Part shown: positions 43,223 through 57,735 of the stretch, piece after piece
Layout of the letters: the number at the start of each line of letters is the position of its first letter
How positions within the stretch are numbered: the stretch's first letter is position 1
Origin: Maricaulis sp048270095
GTDB lineage: Bacteria; Pseudomonadota; Alphaproteobacteria; Caulobacterales; Maricaulaceae
NCBI RefSeq assembly: GCF_048270095.1
Contig: NZ_JBLWTL010000004.1
Coordinates: 1-64,000, forward strand
Length of the DNA stretch: 64,000 nucleotides
Reading direction: 5' to 3'
The notes under the pieces: generated by a model
What the model saw: only the letters and a program-made list of their open reading frames with translations
The model's database searches: none
Told to the model about the DNA's origin: nothing
Made by a program: the position numbers and the translations under genes

Positions 43223-44572
43223 ATGCGTGGCACCAAAATGAAATACGGAGCGATGGGCGCTATTGCCTGCGCTGCAATCGGGGCGGGGCTGGCCTTCACA
43301 GCGCCGGTCGCGGCCGAAGTCAGCGAGGAGACCGCTTTTGTCTTCAACACCCTTCTATTCCTGATTGGCGGCTTTCTCGTGATGTTGATGGCGGCCGGAT
43401 TTGCCATGCTTGAGGTCGGGTTCGTCCGCACCAAGCATGCCGCCGCGATCTGCCTCAAGAATATTGCCCTCTACGCCATTGCCGGGGTGATGTTCTATCT
43501 CGTCGGCTACCAGGTCATGTATGGCGGCGAGACGGCCTATTTCGGCATGCCGGGCATCTGGAGCCCGTCGGAATTGACCGGTGACGCCGAGATCGATCTG
43601 TCGACCGGCTATGCCTCGGCCTCTGACTGGTTCTTCCAGATGGTCTTCGTCGCCACAACAGCCTCCATCGTGTCGGGCGCTGTTGCCGAGCGCGTCAAGA
43701 TCGGACCTTTCTTCCTGTTTGTCGTGGTGCTGACGGCCGCGATCTACCCGATCCAGGGTTCCTGGGAATGGGGTGGCGGCTGGCTTGATGCCCAATTCGG
43801 CTTCTCCGATTTTGCAGGCTCCACACTCGTTCACTCGACCGGTGGCTGGGCTGCCCTGGCCGGGGCCATCCTGCTCGGTGCGCGCTCAGGACGTTTCGGA
43901 CCCAATGCCAGTCCGATGCAGCCCTCCTCCCTGCCGCTGGCAACCCTGGGCACATTCCTGCTCTGGTTCGGCTGGTTCGGCTTTAACGGGGCCTCCCAAC
44001 TCGCCCTGGGCTCGGCCGCCGATGCCGTCGCTATCTCCCAGGTCTTCGCAAACACGAATATGGCTGCCGCCGGCGGCGTCGTGACGGCCTATGTGCTGTC
44101 GCTCATCCTGGGGCGCGGCAAGGCCAATCTCGCCTATTGCCTCAACGGGGCCCTGGCCGGTCTGGTCTCGATTACGGCCGAGCCGCTCACGCCGACCATC
44201 ATGGATGCCATCCTGATCGGCGCGGTCGGTGCCGTCATCGCGACCTTCGGTGCCAAATTGCTGGAAGCGGTCCGGATCGACGATGTCGTCGGTGCCATCC
44301 CGGTCCACTTGTTCGCCGGTATCTGGGGCACGATGGCCGTGCCGCTGACCAATAGCGATGCCAGCTTCTATGGCCAGGCTGTCGGGGTTGGAGCAATTGG
44401 CGCCTTCGTCTTCACCGCCAGCTTCGCAGTCTGGTTGATCCTGAAAATGACAGTCGGAATCCGCCTCTCGCCGGACGAAGAGATTGTCGGTGGCGATCTG
44501 TCCGAGCTCGGGCATGCCGCGGGCAGCATCTTCTCATCGCCCGAGGGAAAGGATCCGGTCCCGGCGCAATAA
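43223..44572 (+). CDS. amtB: Ammonium transporter
   Basis: A 449-residue Amt/Rh channel with an N-terminal signal-like segment (LAFTAPVAAEV) and eleven membrane helices. The twin pore histidines are seen in STLVHSTGGWAALAGA and GAIPVHLFAGIWGTMAV, with family motifs FAMLEVGFVRTKHAA and LWFGWFGFNGAS. It imports ammonium. The start at 43223 follows AGGGGG. No glnK/PII gene adjoins; instead a TorF-like porin gene follows. Confidence 0.96.
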   Translation: MRGTKMKYGAMGAIACAAIGAGLAFTAPVAAEVSEETAFVFNTLLFLIGGFLVMLMAAGFAMLEVGFVRTKHAAAICLKNIALYAIAGVMFYLVGYQVMYGGETAYFGMPGIWSPSELTGDAEIDLSTGYASASDWFFQMVFVATTASIVSGAVAERVKIGPFFLFVVVLTAAIYPIQGSWEWGGGWLDAQFGFSDFAGSTLVHSTGGWAALAGAILLGARSGRFGPNASPMQPSSLPLATLGTFLLWFGWFGFNGASQLALGSAADAVAISQVFANTNMAAAGGVVTAYVLSLILGRGKANLAYCLNGALAGLVSITAEPLTPTIMDAILIGAVGAVIATFGAKLLEAVRIDDVVGAIPVHLFAGIWGTMAVPLTNSDASFYGQAVGVGAIGAFVFTASFAVWLILKMTVGIRLSPDEEIVGGDLSELGHAAGSIFSSPEGKDPVPAQ

Positions 44573-44590
44573 CGGGTGTGGCGAGCGTGT

Positions 44591-44611
44591 CCGGCACTCG
44601 TGCAGTGCCGG
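44591..44611 (+). other. Hairpin between amtB and the TorF-like gene
   Basis: CCGGCACT-CGTGC-AGTGCCGG forms an 8-base-pair stem 18 bases after the amtB stop without a T-run. It may be a 3' stabilising or processing structure rather than a terminator; the rest of the spacer to 44807 is featureless to me. Confidence 0.45.
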
Positions 44612-44807
44612 TCGCGCCTCGCGAACCCGGGACCGAAACCGCCCGCACACTCGCCAGACGAGATCTTCCAATCAGGCGATCCCGACCATCGGCCGGACCA
44701 AACCTGAAATCGCCTCCGATCGCCCTGCGCGCACCGGAGATACCCAGATCGCGGCCGCAGCAGAAGCGACCGTGAGCCAGCACAGAAAACCCTTGAGGAG
44801 TATTGTC

Positions 44808-45500
44808 ATGAAAACTGCCAACGCAAAATTCGCAGGCCTGGCCCTCGCGGCCTTGTTGGGCTCGGCCGCCGCCGCCACAGCCTCGGCGCAAACCATCGAG
44901 GGCAATGTCGCCCTGACATCCGACTACATCTTCCGTGGTGTCACCCAGACCGATGGCGGCCCGGCCATTTCCGGCGGCTTCGATGTGGCTGACGACAGCG
45001 GCCTCTATGCCGGTGTCTGGGGTTCCAGTGTCGATTTCGGTGATGACACCACGATGGAGCTCGACCTCTATGGTGGTTATGCCACGACCCTCGGTAGCTG
45101 GGATCTTGATGTCGGCGGAATCTTCTACGGCTATCCCGACAGTCCCAGTGCCGGTGGCGACCAGAATTTCTGGGAATTTTACGCCGGTGTCGGCCATGCG
45201 CTTGGCCCCCTGGCCTGGGATGCAAAGCTCTCCTGGTCGCCAGACTTCTATCTCGAAAGCGGTCCGGCGCTCTATATCGAAACCGGTCTCGCCTATGAAT
45301 TTGCCGCCGGTATCGCCATCGATGCCCGGATCGGAGCGAGCTCGTTCGACGACGTTCCCGCAGCCGATTACGAGGACTATCAAGTCGGCGTCTCCGGAAC
45401 CGTGTTCGAAACGCTCGGCTGGGACGCGCGCTATCACGCCCTGTCCGATGATGGCGATGACAGCTTCGTCTTCACCATCTCCCAATCCTTCGGCGGCTAG
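44808..45500 (+). CDS. TorF family putative porin (TIGR02001)
   Basis: A 230-residue outer-membrane beta-barrel protein. The Sec signal ends at ASAQ (residue 27), and the mature part starts with the family signature GNVALTSDYIFRGVTQTDGGPAISGGFD and ends with a terminal aromatic strand (SFVFTISQSF). Family members are frequently found beside ammonium transporters and PII genes, implying passage of a nitrogen compound. GAGGAG lies 7 bases upstream of the ATG. Confidence 0.9.
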   Translation: MKTANAKFAGLALAALLGSAAAATASAQTIEGNVALTSDYIFRGVTQTDGGPAISGGFDVADDSGLYAGVWGSSVDFGDDTTMELDLYGGYATTLGSWDLDVGGIFYGYPDSPSAGGDQNFWEFYAGVGHALGPLAWDAKLSWSPDFYLESGPALYIETGLAYEFAAGIAIDARIGASSFDDVPAADYEDYQVGVSGTVFETLGWDARYHALSDDGDDSFVFTISQSFGG

Positions 45501-45511
45501 CTGAAGGCGGC

Positions 45512-45545
45512 AGGACGGCCCGCGGCTCTCCCCTCGGGCCGTCCT
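45512..45545. terminator. Hairpin between convergent genes
   Basis: AGGACGGCCCG (45512-45522) pairs perfectly with CGGGCCGTCCT (45535-45545), between the porin stop and the convergent BNR lipoprotein stop (45547). It probably ends both transcripts, although T-runs are poor. Confidence 0.65.
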
Positions 45546-45546
45546 G

Positions 45547-46608
45547 TTACTCTTGGCTATCGCGTCGGATGGTCAGTCGGGCGATCTTGCCGTCCGTGCC
45601 GATGGCCCAGCCGGTCGGGGTCCCAGGGGCAAAGGCGATGGCATTATAGCCCGCCTCTGGCATCGCTTCCCAGACACGCCCGCCATCGCGGCTCAGATCG
45701 CTCCCATTCGGCCCCACGGCCAGAAAATGCCCCCCCGCACCCGGCATGGACGCAACAGCCGACCGATAGCCTGCCGGTGGCACTTCGGGTTCGAACCAGA
45801 TGCGGCCGCCATCGAGCGAGTAGGCTGCGACACCGTCGCGTGCATCTGCGCGGGTATAATCTCCGCCGACGGCAACCAGCGTGTTTCCTGCCGCAGCAAT
45901 CGAGAATATTCCGGCACCGGCCTGCCCGCTGGCGAGCGGGGCGTTGACGACGCCCCAGCTGGCACCGAAATCCAGGCTCGACAGGATGCGGGCGCGCGCC
46001 CCGCCACCCGTGCCAATCCAGACGCGACCCGCCTCATCCAGTGCAAGGCTTGTATCGGAGGCGGCAAATCCGGCCTCCCCATCGAGCGGTACCGGCAGGT
46101 TGCGCGCAGCGGCCCAGCTCTGGCCGCCATCCTCGGTCAGCAGTATGTGAAAAACGCCATCGACCGGGTCGGAGAAGGCAATACCTCGCCTGTTGTCCCA
46201 GAACGCCAGCCCGTCGAAGAATGCGGCATCGGAGCCGTCTTCATACAACAGGGTGAAGGAGGCACCGCCATCGCGGGTCTCGAACAGGCGCGCCGGACTA
46301 CCAGCCGTAAAGAACAGCGCATGATTGGCGTTGAAGCCGTGGGCTGAGCGAAAATCCAGCCCGGCCGCGGCCTCAACGCGGCTTTGGGTCCAGGTCTCGC
46401 CGCCGTCCACCGTGCGCAGGATGACCCCATCGGGTGCACCGATCCAGGCGATATCGGCGTCAACGACAGCAAGCCCGCGCAGACTGCTGTGTACGCCGCT
46501 CTCCTGCATCGTCCAGTCAATCCCGATCACCGCATTCCGCGGCGCCGGCTGACAGGCGCCGAGCGCGATTAGGCCGGCCGCCAGAGTGGCTGTGCCCAAC
46601 CGCTTCAC
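45547..46608 (-). CDS. BNR/Ycf48-like beta-propeller lipoprotein
   Basis: A 353-residue protein with a lipobox (LIALGAC, Cys18) and repeated Asp-box motifs (VDGGETWTQS, RDGGASFTLL, EDGGQSWAA, LDFGASWG, LDGGRIWFE, RDGGRVWEA) that form a sialidase/Ycf48-type propeller. It lacks sialidase catalytic signatures. The GTG at 46608 overlaps the stop of the zinc protease gene (GTGA), which implies coupled synthesis; it may act as a folding or assembly partner at the outer membrane, which is inference. Confidence 0.83.
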   Translation of the reverse strand: MKRLGTATLAAGLIALGACQPAPRNAVIGIDWTMQESGVHSSLRGLAVVDADIAWIGAPDGVILRTVDGGETWTQSRVEAAAGLDFRSAHGFNANHALFFTAGSPARLFETRDGGASFTLLYEDGSDAAFFDGLAFWDNRRGIAFSDPVDGVFHILLTEDGGQSWAAARNLPVPLDGEAGFAASDTSLALDEAGRVWIGTGGGARARILSSLDFGASWGVVNAPLASGQAGAGIFSIAAAGNTLVAVGGDYTRADARDGVAAYSLDGGRIWFEPEVPPAGYRSAVASMPGAGGHFLAVGPNGSDLSRDGGRVWEAMPEAGYNAIAFAPGTPTGWAIGTDGKIARLTIRRDSQE

Positions 46609-49109
46609 TGGCCCAGGCCGAGAATGTCGGCGCTGTCGCAATGCCAGCAGGTCGCAGCCCCGATCGGGCTACCGGGCGGGATTTCGGTTTCGAAACCGCC
46701 GAGCTCTTCACCGCGATCGATACGGGCCAGCCCGGCCTCGATTTGCCGCGCCAGACCGAGGCGATCTGCGCGCGGGCCGGCGGCGGTGGCCCGGCCGCTG
46801 GGCAAGGCGGCGGCCAGCGCTTCAAGCCGGGCTCTCGCCTGGTTTGATGCCGCGCGGGGTCCACTCGCGGTCACAACCAGCAATTGGGCAACATATTCGC
46901 CCTGGATCACGCTGCGCAGCGGGACCAGGCGGGCAGGCTCATCGCGCGGCGCGGTGAAAATGGCGCGTTCCAGCGTTTCAAGAACCTCGCTCGGCGCGAG
47001 CTGATCGGGGTCGCGGGCGCTTTGCTCGCCGATCCGCGCGAGGCGGGCGGGCGATAGCATCGCCTGAAGCGTGATGCGGGCCGCTGCCGCCGCCGCATCG
47101 CTGCGACTGAAGGCCGGGTATTGCGAGGAGGCGAACATCTCGCGCGTCGCTGCCGCGTCATAATCGACATAGGGCGACGGGGTCAGTTGCGACAGGGTGG
47201 TGTCACTGATATCGAGCCCGGCCGGATCGAGCGTGGCGGTCAGTGCGGTCAGGGCCCGGCGCTGGTCCGCAGCCGGTGCGGGGCGGAGGCCTTCAACTCC
47301 GGAACCATTCAGCGCGTACTCGAAATACACCCCGCCCAAAGTCTTGGCCGCCGCCTCGACCTGGTAGCGGTGATACAGATAGATCGGCGAGAAAACGGCT
47401 CGCAATTCGCTCGTGGGCAGGCCGGGGGCGAGGGCTTGCGGCCCGAAATTGGACAGCGCCGTGGCCCGAACGGCCATGATGTCGTCGAGCGTCTGGATCG
47501 GGTCGCTGCCATTATCCCAGAGATTGGCCAGCGGATGGCCGGAATCATTGCCGCGCGCGTGGCGGTCGGAGATGAAGAGCAGGCCATCGGCGCGGGCCGC
47601 GGCGAGGATCGCCTCTTGTGCCTCGGCCTCGGTGGCCGCGTCGGTATATTGGGCGTAGAGCCAGCTGATCGCAGCGCGATCCCACGCAGCAATGCCCCGG
47701 GAATAGGCGTCGCTGACATCGATATTGCCATTGGCATCGAGCGTGATGAGCGGCACTGGATAATCCATCACCGAGGCGCGCTCATTGGCGCTGGCGGCAA
47801 AATTATGCATCAGGCCAATCGTATGCCCGACTTCATGGGCGGAAAGCTGGCGGATGCGGGCGAGGGCGAGTTCGAGCGGGTCGCCGGCACTGCCACTGCC
47901 GGTCTGGTCCGCACCCAAAAGGCCTTCGAATATGATCCGGTCCTGGCGGATGCGCTGGCTGCCCAGAATGACATGGCCCTTGAGGATCTCACCGGTGCGC
48001 GGATCGGTCACGGCGCCGCCATAGGACCAGCCGCGTGTCTGGCGGTGGACCCATTGGATGATGTTGTAGCGCAGATCGAGCGGGTCAGCGCCCTCGGGCA
48101 GGAGTTCGACCCGGAAGGCATCCTCGAAACCGGCGGCGGCAAAGGCGTCGGACCACCAGTTTGCGCCCTCGATCAGGGCTTCACGGATCAGTGGCGGCGT
48201 GCCGCGGTCGACATAATAGACGATCGGTTCAACCACCGGACCGGAAGCCGCGGATGGATCGACACGTTCCAGACGGTGGCGCACGGCGAGGTAACGGCGC
48301 ACGGGCGCATCAAGCGGTGCGGCCATGTCGTAAATCTCGGTCGTGATCGCCCCGGACCGGTCATCGGCCTCACGGATCTCGTAGCCGGGTTCGGGCAGGG
48401 CCGCGAAGGAGTGATGCACGGTCAGCGTCACCGAGTCGGCGGCCGGCGTGACGGCGCGGACTTCAGATCCAGGATCGCTCGAGCTCAAGGTCAGCAGGGC
48501 GTCGATTTCGACATTCAGCGGGAAGGCGCGAACGCTATCGGTCAGCGCCGCGCTACGGTCTGCATCAATCGCGAAACTGCCCTGTTCCGCGGCGGCGAGC
48601 TGGCCAATGGTCCCGACCGGGTCGCGGGTGAGAAACCCGGCCAGGTCAACCAGGACGCGGCCGTCCTGTTCCGCGACAATCTCCCCGCTCCAGACGATGG
48701 AGCGGGCGAAGGATTGTTCCGTCGCCTGCCGTTCGTCAGCCTCGGCACCGAGCGCGCGATAGCGATTATTCTCGAATTCGGCGAAGACGCGGTCATTGAC
48801 CCGGAAGAAGCGCAGGATTTCCGACTGTGTGCCGAGACCGCGATCCAGACCGACCGGGTTTGAGCCAAGGCCGGAGGCGAGCCAGGCAGTGTAAATCATG
48901 CGACCGAGTGAGCCGTCGTCCTGGGGCGTCAATTCCGCAAGGATCCGTCCGTCACCATGATCGACATGAAGGGTGAAAAGGCCGGAGGCTTGTGACAGGC
49001 CGGCGATTGATTCCGAATAGCTGAGCGCCTCGTCCTGGGAGAAAGCCGGGGCGCCGGCTGCCGTGATCAAAACCGCCAGACTGGCCGCCAGTTTGCGCAA
49101 ACTTGTCAT
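46605..49109 (-). CDS. Secreted zinc-dependent metalloprotease (DUF5117/DUF4953 type)
   Basis: An 834-residue exported protease. Signal peptide MTSLRKLAASLAVLITAAGAPAFS; N-terminal DUF5117-like domain (DGRILAELTPQDDGSLGRMIYTAWLASGLGSNPVGLDRG); catalytic motif HEVGHTIGLMHNFAAS followed by a Met-turn-like SVMDYP; then a DUF4953 C-terminal part. The metzincin-like HExxHxxGLxH site is complete. The family is common in alphaproteobacteria and Bacteroidetes and poorly characterised. The ATG at 49109 is chosen at the signal peptide. Confidence 0.88.
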   Translation of the reverse strand: MTSLRKLAASLAVLITAAGAPAFSQDEALSYSESIAGLSQASGLFTLHVDHGDGRILAELTPQDDGSLGRMIYTAWLASGLGSNPVGLDRGLGTQSEILRFFRVNDRVFAEFENNRYRALGAEADERQATEQSFARSIVWSGEIVAEQDGRVLVDLAGFLTRDPVGTIGQLAAAEQGSFAIDADRSAALTDSVRAFPLNVEIDALLTLSSSDPGSEVRAVTPAADSVTLTVHHSFAALPEPGYEIREADDRSGAITTEIYDMAAPLDAPVRRYLAVRHRLERVDPSAASGPVVEPIVYYVDRGTPPLIREALIEGANWWSDAFAAAGFEDAFRVELLPEGADPLDLRYNIIQWVHRQTRGWSYGGAVTDPRTGEILKGHVILGSQRIRQDRIIFEGLLGADQTGSGSAGDPLELALARIRQLSAHEVGHTIGLMHNFAASANERASVMDYPVPLITLDANGNIDVSDAYSRGIAAWDRAAISWLYAQYTDAATEAEAQEAILAAARADGLLFISDRHARGNDSGHPLANLWDNGSDPIQTLDDIMAVRATALSNFGPQALAPGLPTSELRAVFSPIYLYHRYQVEAAAKTLGGVYFEYALNGSGVEGLRPAPAADQRRALTALTATLDPAGLDISDTTLSQLTPSPYVDYDAAATREMFASSQYPAFSRSDAAAAAARITLQAMLSPARLARIGEQSARDPDQLAPSEVLETLERAIFTAPRDEPARLVPLRSVIQGEYVAQLLVVTASGPRAASNQARARLEALAAALPSGRATAAGPRADRLGLARQIEAGLARIDRGEELGGFETEIPPGSPIGAATCWHCDSADILGLGQ

Positions 49110-49437
49110 GATGTAGCCCACTCCGCTGATCCTGTTTGGGCAGACGCTAACCCGCCCGCAATGGCCTGTCACCTCAGCCATGCCCGGCTGGGTCCTCGGC
49201 ACATTGATCGAGGTTGATGTCCCGATCAACGGCGCCAATGGAGGGATAGAATCTATTGCGATGCAGCAAAATTCCTGAGCCAGAAATCGTGGCAAAACAT
49301 CCCAATATTTATCCGTGTTTTTGCCACCTTCATCAGAAAATGCTATAATCACCCTATCAAGTGAAAAAATTTACCCAATCCGGTCGCCAGCTGGCTCTTG
49401 AGCGACGATCAAGAGTGTGCTGCACTGCGGAAAAGGT
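49110..49437. other. Divergent spacer zinc protease / gltD
   Basis: 328 bases with no gene. An inverted pair TTGATCG (49204-49210) and CGATCAA (49223-49229) and the gltD promoter at 49321-49349 are visible; otherwise nothing. Confidence 0.5.
49321..49349 (+). promoter_or_regulatory. Near-consensus sigma-70 promoter of gltDB
   Basis: TTGCCA (49321-49326), a 17-base spacer and a perfect TATAAT (49344-49349). Transcription would start about 49356, some 80 bases before the gltD ATG. Confidence 0.75.
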
Positions 49438-50876
49438 ATGAGGTTGCGAGGTCATCCATTGCTGCGATTTGTCGATATCGATCAGGCCTATCCGGGGAAA
49501 CGTGCGGAATCCGAACGTCGCACCGATTTTCTTGAAATCTATCAGCCCGTTGAGATTTCCAAAGTCGCGGAGCAAGCGTCGCGCTGCTCGCAGTGCGGCG
49601 TACCGTTTTGCCAGACCGGTTGCCCCCTGCAGAACAATATTCCCGATTGGCTGATGCTGGCCGGGACCGGCCGGATGCAGGAGGCTTATGAGGCCTCGGC
49701 CGCCACCTCGACCATGCCGGAAATCTGCGGGCGAATTTGTCCCCAGGACCGCTTGTGCGAAGGCAGTTGTGTCGTCGAGAAGTCCGGCCATGGCGCGGTG
49801 ACGATCGGCGCTGTCGAACAATTCATCACCGACACGGCCTGGGATGAGGGCTGGGTCACTCCGATCGTGCCGGGCGCACCGCGTGGCCAGAGCGTTGGTG
49901 TGATTGGTTCCGGCCCCGCCGGGCTGGCCGCGGCCGAACGTCTGCGCGAGGCCGGCTGCGAGGTTACGGTCTATGAGCGTGCAGATCGGGCCGGCGGTCT
50001 GTTGATGTATGGCATCCCCGGTTTCAAGCTCGACAAACATGTCGTGCAGCGCCGCCTCGACCGGCTGGAGGCTGGCGGTGTGGTGTTCAAGCTGAATTTC
50101 GAGATCGGGCGCGATGCCTCGCTTGCCGGGCTGCGTTCGCAGCATGACGCCGTTCTGATCGCGACCGGGGTTTACGCGGCGCGCCAGCTCGTCTGTCCCG
50201 GCGCCGGCGATGAAATTGTCCAGGCGCTGGATTATCTGATCCGCTCCAATCGGGACGGGCTGGGCGATCCGAAGGCGACCGACGAGCGCCTGTCGGCCGA
50301 GGGCAAGGATGTCATCGTGATTGGTGGCGGTGACACCGCGATGGATTGCGTCCGTACCGCGATCCGTCAGCGCGCCCGCTCGGTCACCTGTCTCTATCGA
50401 CGCGACCGCGCCAACATGCCCGGCTCGGCACGCGAAGTGCGTCATGCCGAAGAAGAGGGGGTTGTGTTTGAATGGCTTTCAGCGCCGCTCGCGGTTCTGA
50501 GCCAAGGGGCGGATGTGACCGGTGTCCGCGTCCAGCGGATGCGGCTGGGAGCGTCCGATGCGTCTGGACGCCGGACGCCGGAGGTCGATGCCGGCAAGAC
50601 CGTTGATCTGCCTGCGGATATGGTGATTTCCGCGCTGGGCTTTCAACCTGAGAATTTGAGCGAGCAGTTCGAGGCGCCGGAGTTGAACCTGACCGAGTGG
50701 GGCACGATCGAATCCGATCCCGATTCCAGCATGACCAGCCTCAACGGTGTTTTCGTGGCCGGCGATATCCAGCGCGGTGCCTCGCTGGTCGTCTGGGCCA
50801 TCCGCGACGGGCTCGACGCGGCTCGCTCGATTGAAAACTATCTCGACAATCGACTTGCCGTGCTCGGAGCCGCCGA

Positions 50877-50880
<4 letters not shown>
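49438..50880 (+). CDS. gltD: Glutamate synthase small subunit
   Basis: A 480-residue NADPH-GOGAT beta subunit. The N-terminal cysteines CSQCGVPFCQTGCPL and CGRICPQDRLCEGSC bind 4Fe-4S clusters; GSGPAGLAAAERLREAG is the FAD site and VIGGGDTAMDCVRTA the NADPH site. It supplies electrons to GltB. I prefer ATG 49438 (after GGAAAAGGT) to GTG 49417. Its stop overlaps the gltB start (ATGA). Confidence 0.96.
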
Positions 50881-55406
<4,526 letters not shown>

Positions 55407-55498
55407 TGCCCAAGGGGCGTGTTGCGGTGCAGCACGGGATTGGATCGCGGGCCTTATCAGCGTAAGAGGTCGCAAAATCTCGCGCCAGGAGCACGACT

Positions 55499-56035
55499 AT
55501 GCGGATCGACAAAATTGCCGCGGGTGTGAACCCGCCTGAAGACATCAATGTCATCATCGAAGTCCCGGTTGGCGGTCAGCCCGTCAAATACGAGATGGAC
55601 AAGGAGGCCGGCACTGTCTTCGTCGATCGTTTCCTGCACACGCCAATGAGCTATCCGTGCAATTACGGCTTCATGCCGCACACCCTGTCGGAAGATGGTG
55701 ATCCGATTGACGTTATGGTGCTGGGGCAGACGACCCTGATGCCGGGTTGCGTCGTTCGGGCCCGTCCGATCGGTGTGTTGCTGATGGAAGACGAAAGCGG
55801 CATGGACGAGAAAATACTGTGCGCACCACATCACAAGCTGACGCCGTTCTACGACGATATCCTTGACTATTCCGACGTGCAGAAGCCGCTCATCATGCGC
55901 ATTACTCATTTCTTCGAGCACTACAAGGATCTCGAGCCCCATAAATGGGTCAAGGTCGAGGGCTGGGGCGATGCCGCGCGGGCCCGCGAACTTATCCTGG
56001 AAGCGATTGAGCGTGAGAAGACGGGCAAGGCCTGA
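55499..56035 (+). CDS. ppa: Inorganic pyrophosphatase
   Basis: A 178-residue family I soluble pyrophosphatase. The signature EDGDPIDVMVL and substrate residues in SYPCNYGFMPHTL and CAPHHKLTPFYDD are present. It hydrolyses pyrophosphate and so drives biosynthetic reactions. It follows gltB by 92 bases, on the same strand, with AGGAG 6-7 bases before the ATG at 55499; its own promoter is likely. Confidence 0.97.
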   Translation: MRIDKIAAGVNPPEDINVIIEVPVGGQPVKYEMDKEAGTVFVDRFLHTPMSYPCNYGFMPHTLSEDGDPIDVMVLGQTTLMPGCVVRARPIGVLLMEDESGMDEKILCAPHHKLTPFYDDILDYSDVQKPLIMRITHFFEHYKDLEPHKWVKVEGWGDAARARELILEAIEREKTGKA

Positions 56036-56042
56036 CGGCCGC

Positions 56043-57668
56043 TCAACCCCGTTTGAAATCCTTGAGGATTTCACGCGCCGCATTATGTCCGGGCGCGCCG
56101 GTAACCCCGCCGCCCGGATGCGTCCCCGATCCGCATTGATACAGCCCGGCGATCGGGCTGCGATGATCGGCATGGCCCAGCACCGGGCGCGCTGAGAAGA
56201 GCTGGTCCAGGCTCAGCGCGCCGTGGAAAATATCGCCGCCGGTCAGGCCGAAGATCCGCTCCAGATCGAGCGGCGAGAGGGCCTGGCGGCCGAGCACTGA
56301 TGTCTTGAAGCCGGGCGCCCATTTATCGACCGTTTCGATCATCAGATCAGCGACTTCCTCGCGGTGATCATCCCAGCTGCGGCCGCCGGGCAGGACCGGC
56401 GCGACGTGTTGGCAGAACAGGCTCGCGACATGTTGTCCCGGCGGGGCGAGTGTGTTGTCCTGGGTTGAGGGGATCAGCATTTCGATGATGGGTTCGCGTG
56501 ACCAGCCCTCGCGGCGTGCATCGCTCCAGGCGCGGTCCATATAGTCCAGGGAGGGCGCCATGATAATCCCGGCCGAGAGATGATCGCCGGGGCCGGGCAG
56601 GCAGGTGAAACTGGGCAGTTCAGACAGCGCGACATTCATCCGGAATGTGCCCGAGCCGCATTTGTAATGGGCGATGCGCTCGTTGAAATCTGTTGGTAAA
56701 ACAGTGGGATCAATCATGGATCCGAACAGGAGTTTCGGGTTGAGGTTGGAGACAATGGCGCGGGCGTAGAGCACTTCGCCGGACTCCAGCAGCACGCCCT
56801 GGGCGGTATGGCCGTCGGTGAGGATTTCCTTCACCGGGGCCTCGGTTCTGAGCTCGACACCGCGTTCCCGGCAGCATGACGCCATCGCCTGGGTGATCGC
56901 TCCCATTCCGCCAACCGCATGACCCCAAACGCCTTTTTTGCCGTTCACATCACCGAACAAGTGGTGGAGCAGGACATAGGCGCTGCCTGGCGTGTAGGGG
57001 CTGGCATAATTGCCGACAATGCTGTCGAAGCCGAACAGCGCCTTGATCGGCTCGCTCTCGAACCAGCCATCGAGCCAGTCGCCGGCGGATTTCGAAAACA
57101 AATCAAGCAGATCGCGTTTGGCGGTCAGGTCGAGACTGCCGAGTTTTCCGCTCAGATTAAGCGCCTTGAATACTTCCGGCATGGCGCCGGCCCAGCCGCC
57201 CTCGCGCAAATTTGGCGGAGTTTCCAGCACCATGGCGCGCAGCGTGTCGGCAATCGTTTCGAGTCGCGCTGCATACGCGTCCAATTGCTGTGCATCACGC
57301 GTGGAGTACCTGGAAACCTGCTGTTGGGTCACCCCTTCACCTGCCAGTAGATAGCCGTCCTCGCGCGGCAGGAAATTGCCGAGCTTGCGCTCGATGATTT
57401 CCAGACCATGGCGGTGCAGGTCGAGATCGGCGATGACTTTGGGATTGAGCAGCGACACCGTGTAGGCGGCGACGGAATTTCGGAAGCCGGGATGGAATTC
57501 CTCGGTGACGGCGGCGCCGCCCAGGACATGCCGGCGTTCGAGTACCGTGACCTTCAGGCCGGCCCTGGCGAGATAGGCGGCGCAGACGAGCCCGTTATGG
57601 CCGCCTCCGACGATGATGATGTCCTGGCCAGGAGTAGGGCGTGAGGCCGATTTGCGCAGAGCTGCCAT
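56043..57668 (-). CDS. FAD-dependent oxidoreductase, phytoene desaturase-like (PYROXD2 type)
   Basis: A 541-residue FAD protein. The N-terminal motif IIVGGGHNGLVCAAYLARAGLKVTVLERR and LGGAAVTEEFHPGFRNS match the CrtI/PYROXD2 group; the C-terminal GLYQCGSGTHPGGGVTGAPGHNAAREIL is the conserved FAD closure. No carotenoid genes adjoin, so a carotenoid role is not supported. ATG 57668 or 57686 are both possible. The stop of ppa is only 7 bases from its stop (convergent). Confidence 0.87.
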   Translation of the reverse strand: MAALRKSASRPTPGQDIIIVGGGHNGLVCAAYLARAGLKVTVLERRHVLGGAAVTEEFHPGFRNSVAAYTVSLLNPKVIADLDLHRHGLEIIERKLGNFLPREDGYLLAGEGVTQQQVSRYSTRDAQQLDAYAARLETIADTLRAMVLETPPNLREGGWAGAMPEVFKALNLSGKLGSLDLTAKRDLLDLFSKSAGDWLDGWFESEPIKALFGFDSIVGNYASPYTPGSAYVLLHHLFGDVNGKKGVWGHAVGGMGAITQAMASCCRERGVELRTEAPVKEILTDGHTAQGVLLESGEVLYARAIVSNLNPKLLFGSMIDPTVLPTDFNERIAHYKCGSGTFRMNVALSELPSFTCLPGPGDHLSAGIIMAPSLDYMDRAWSDARREGWSREPIIEMLIPSTQDNTLAPPGQHVASLFCQHVAPVLPGGRSWDDHREEVADLMIETVDKWAPGFKTSVLGRQALSPLDLERIFGLTGGDIFHGALSLDQLFSARPVLGHADHRSPIAGLYQCGSGTHPGGGVTGAPGHNAAREILKDFKRG

Positions 57669-57735
57669 GGCCGGCAGTTTCCACATGAAACCGGAAAGGT
57701 AAATGCAGATCGCAGGTTGTGGCTCAGGCAAACCC

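Noticed and set aside
56043..57668. Carotenoid biosynthesis gene (crtI)
   Set aside because: No crtB, crtE or other carotenoid gene nearby, and the sequence fits the broader PYROXD2-like group.
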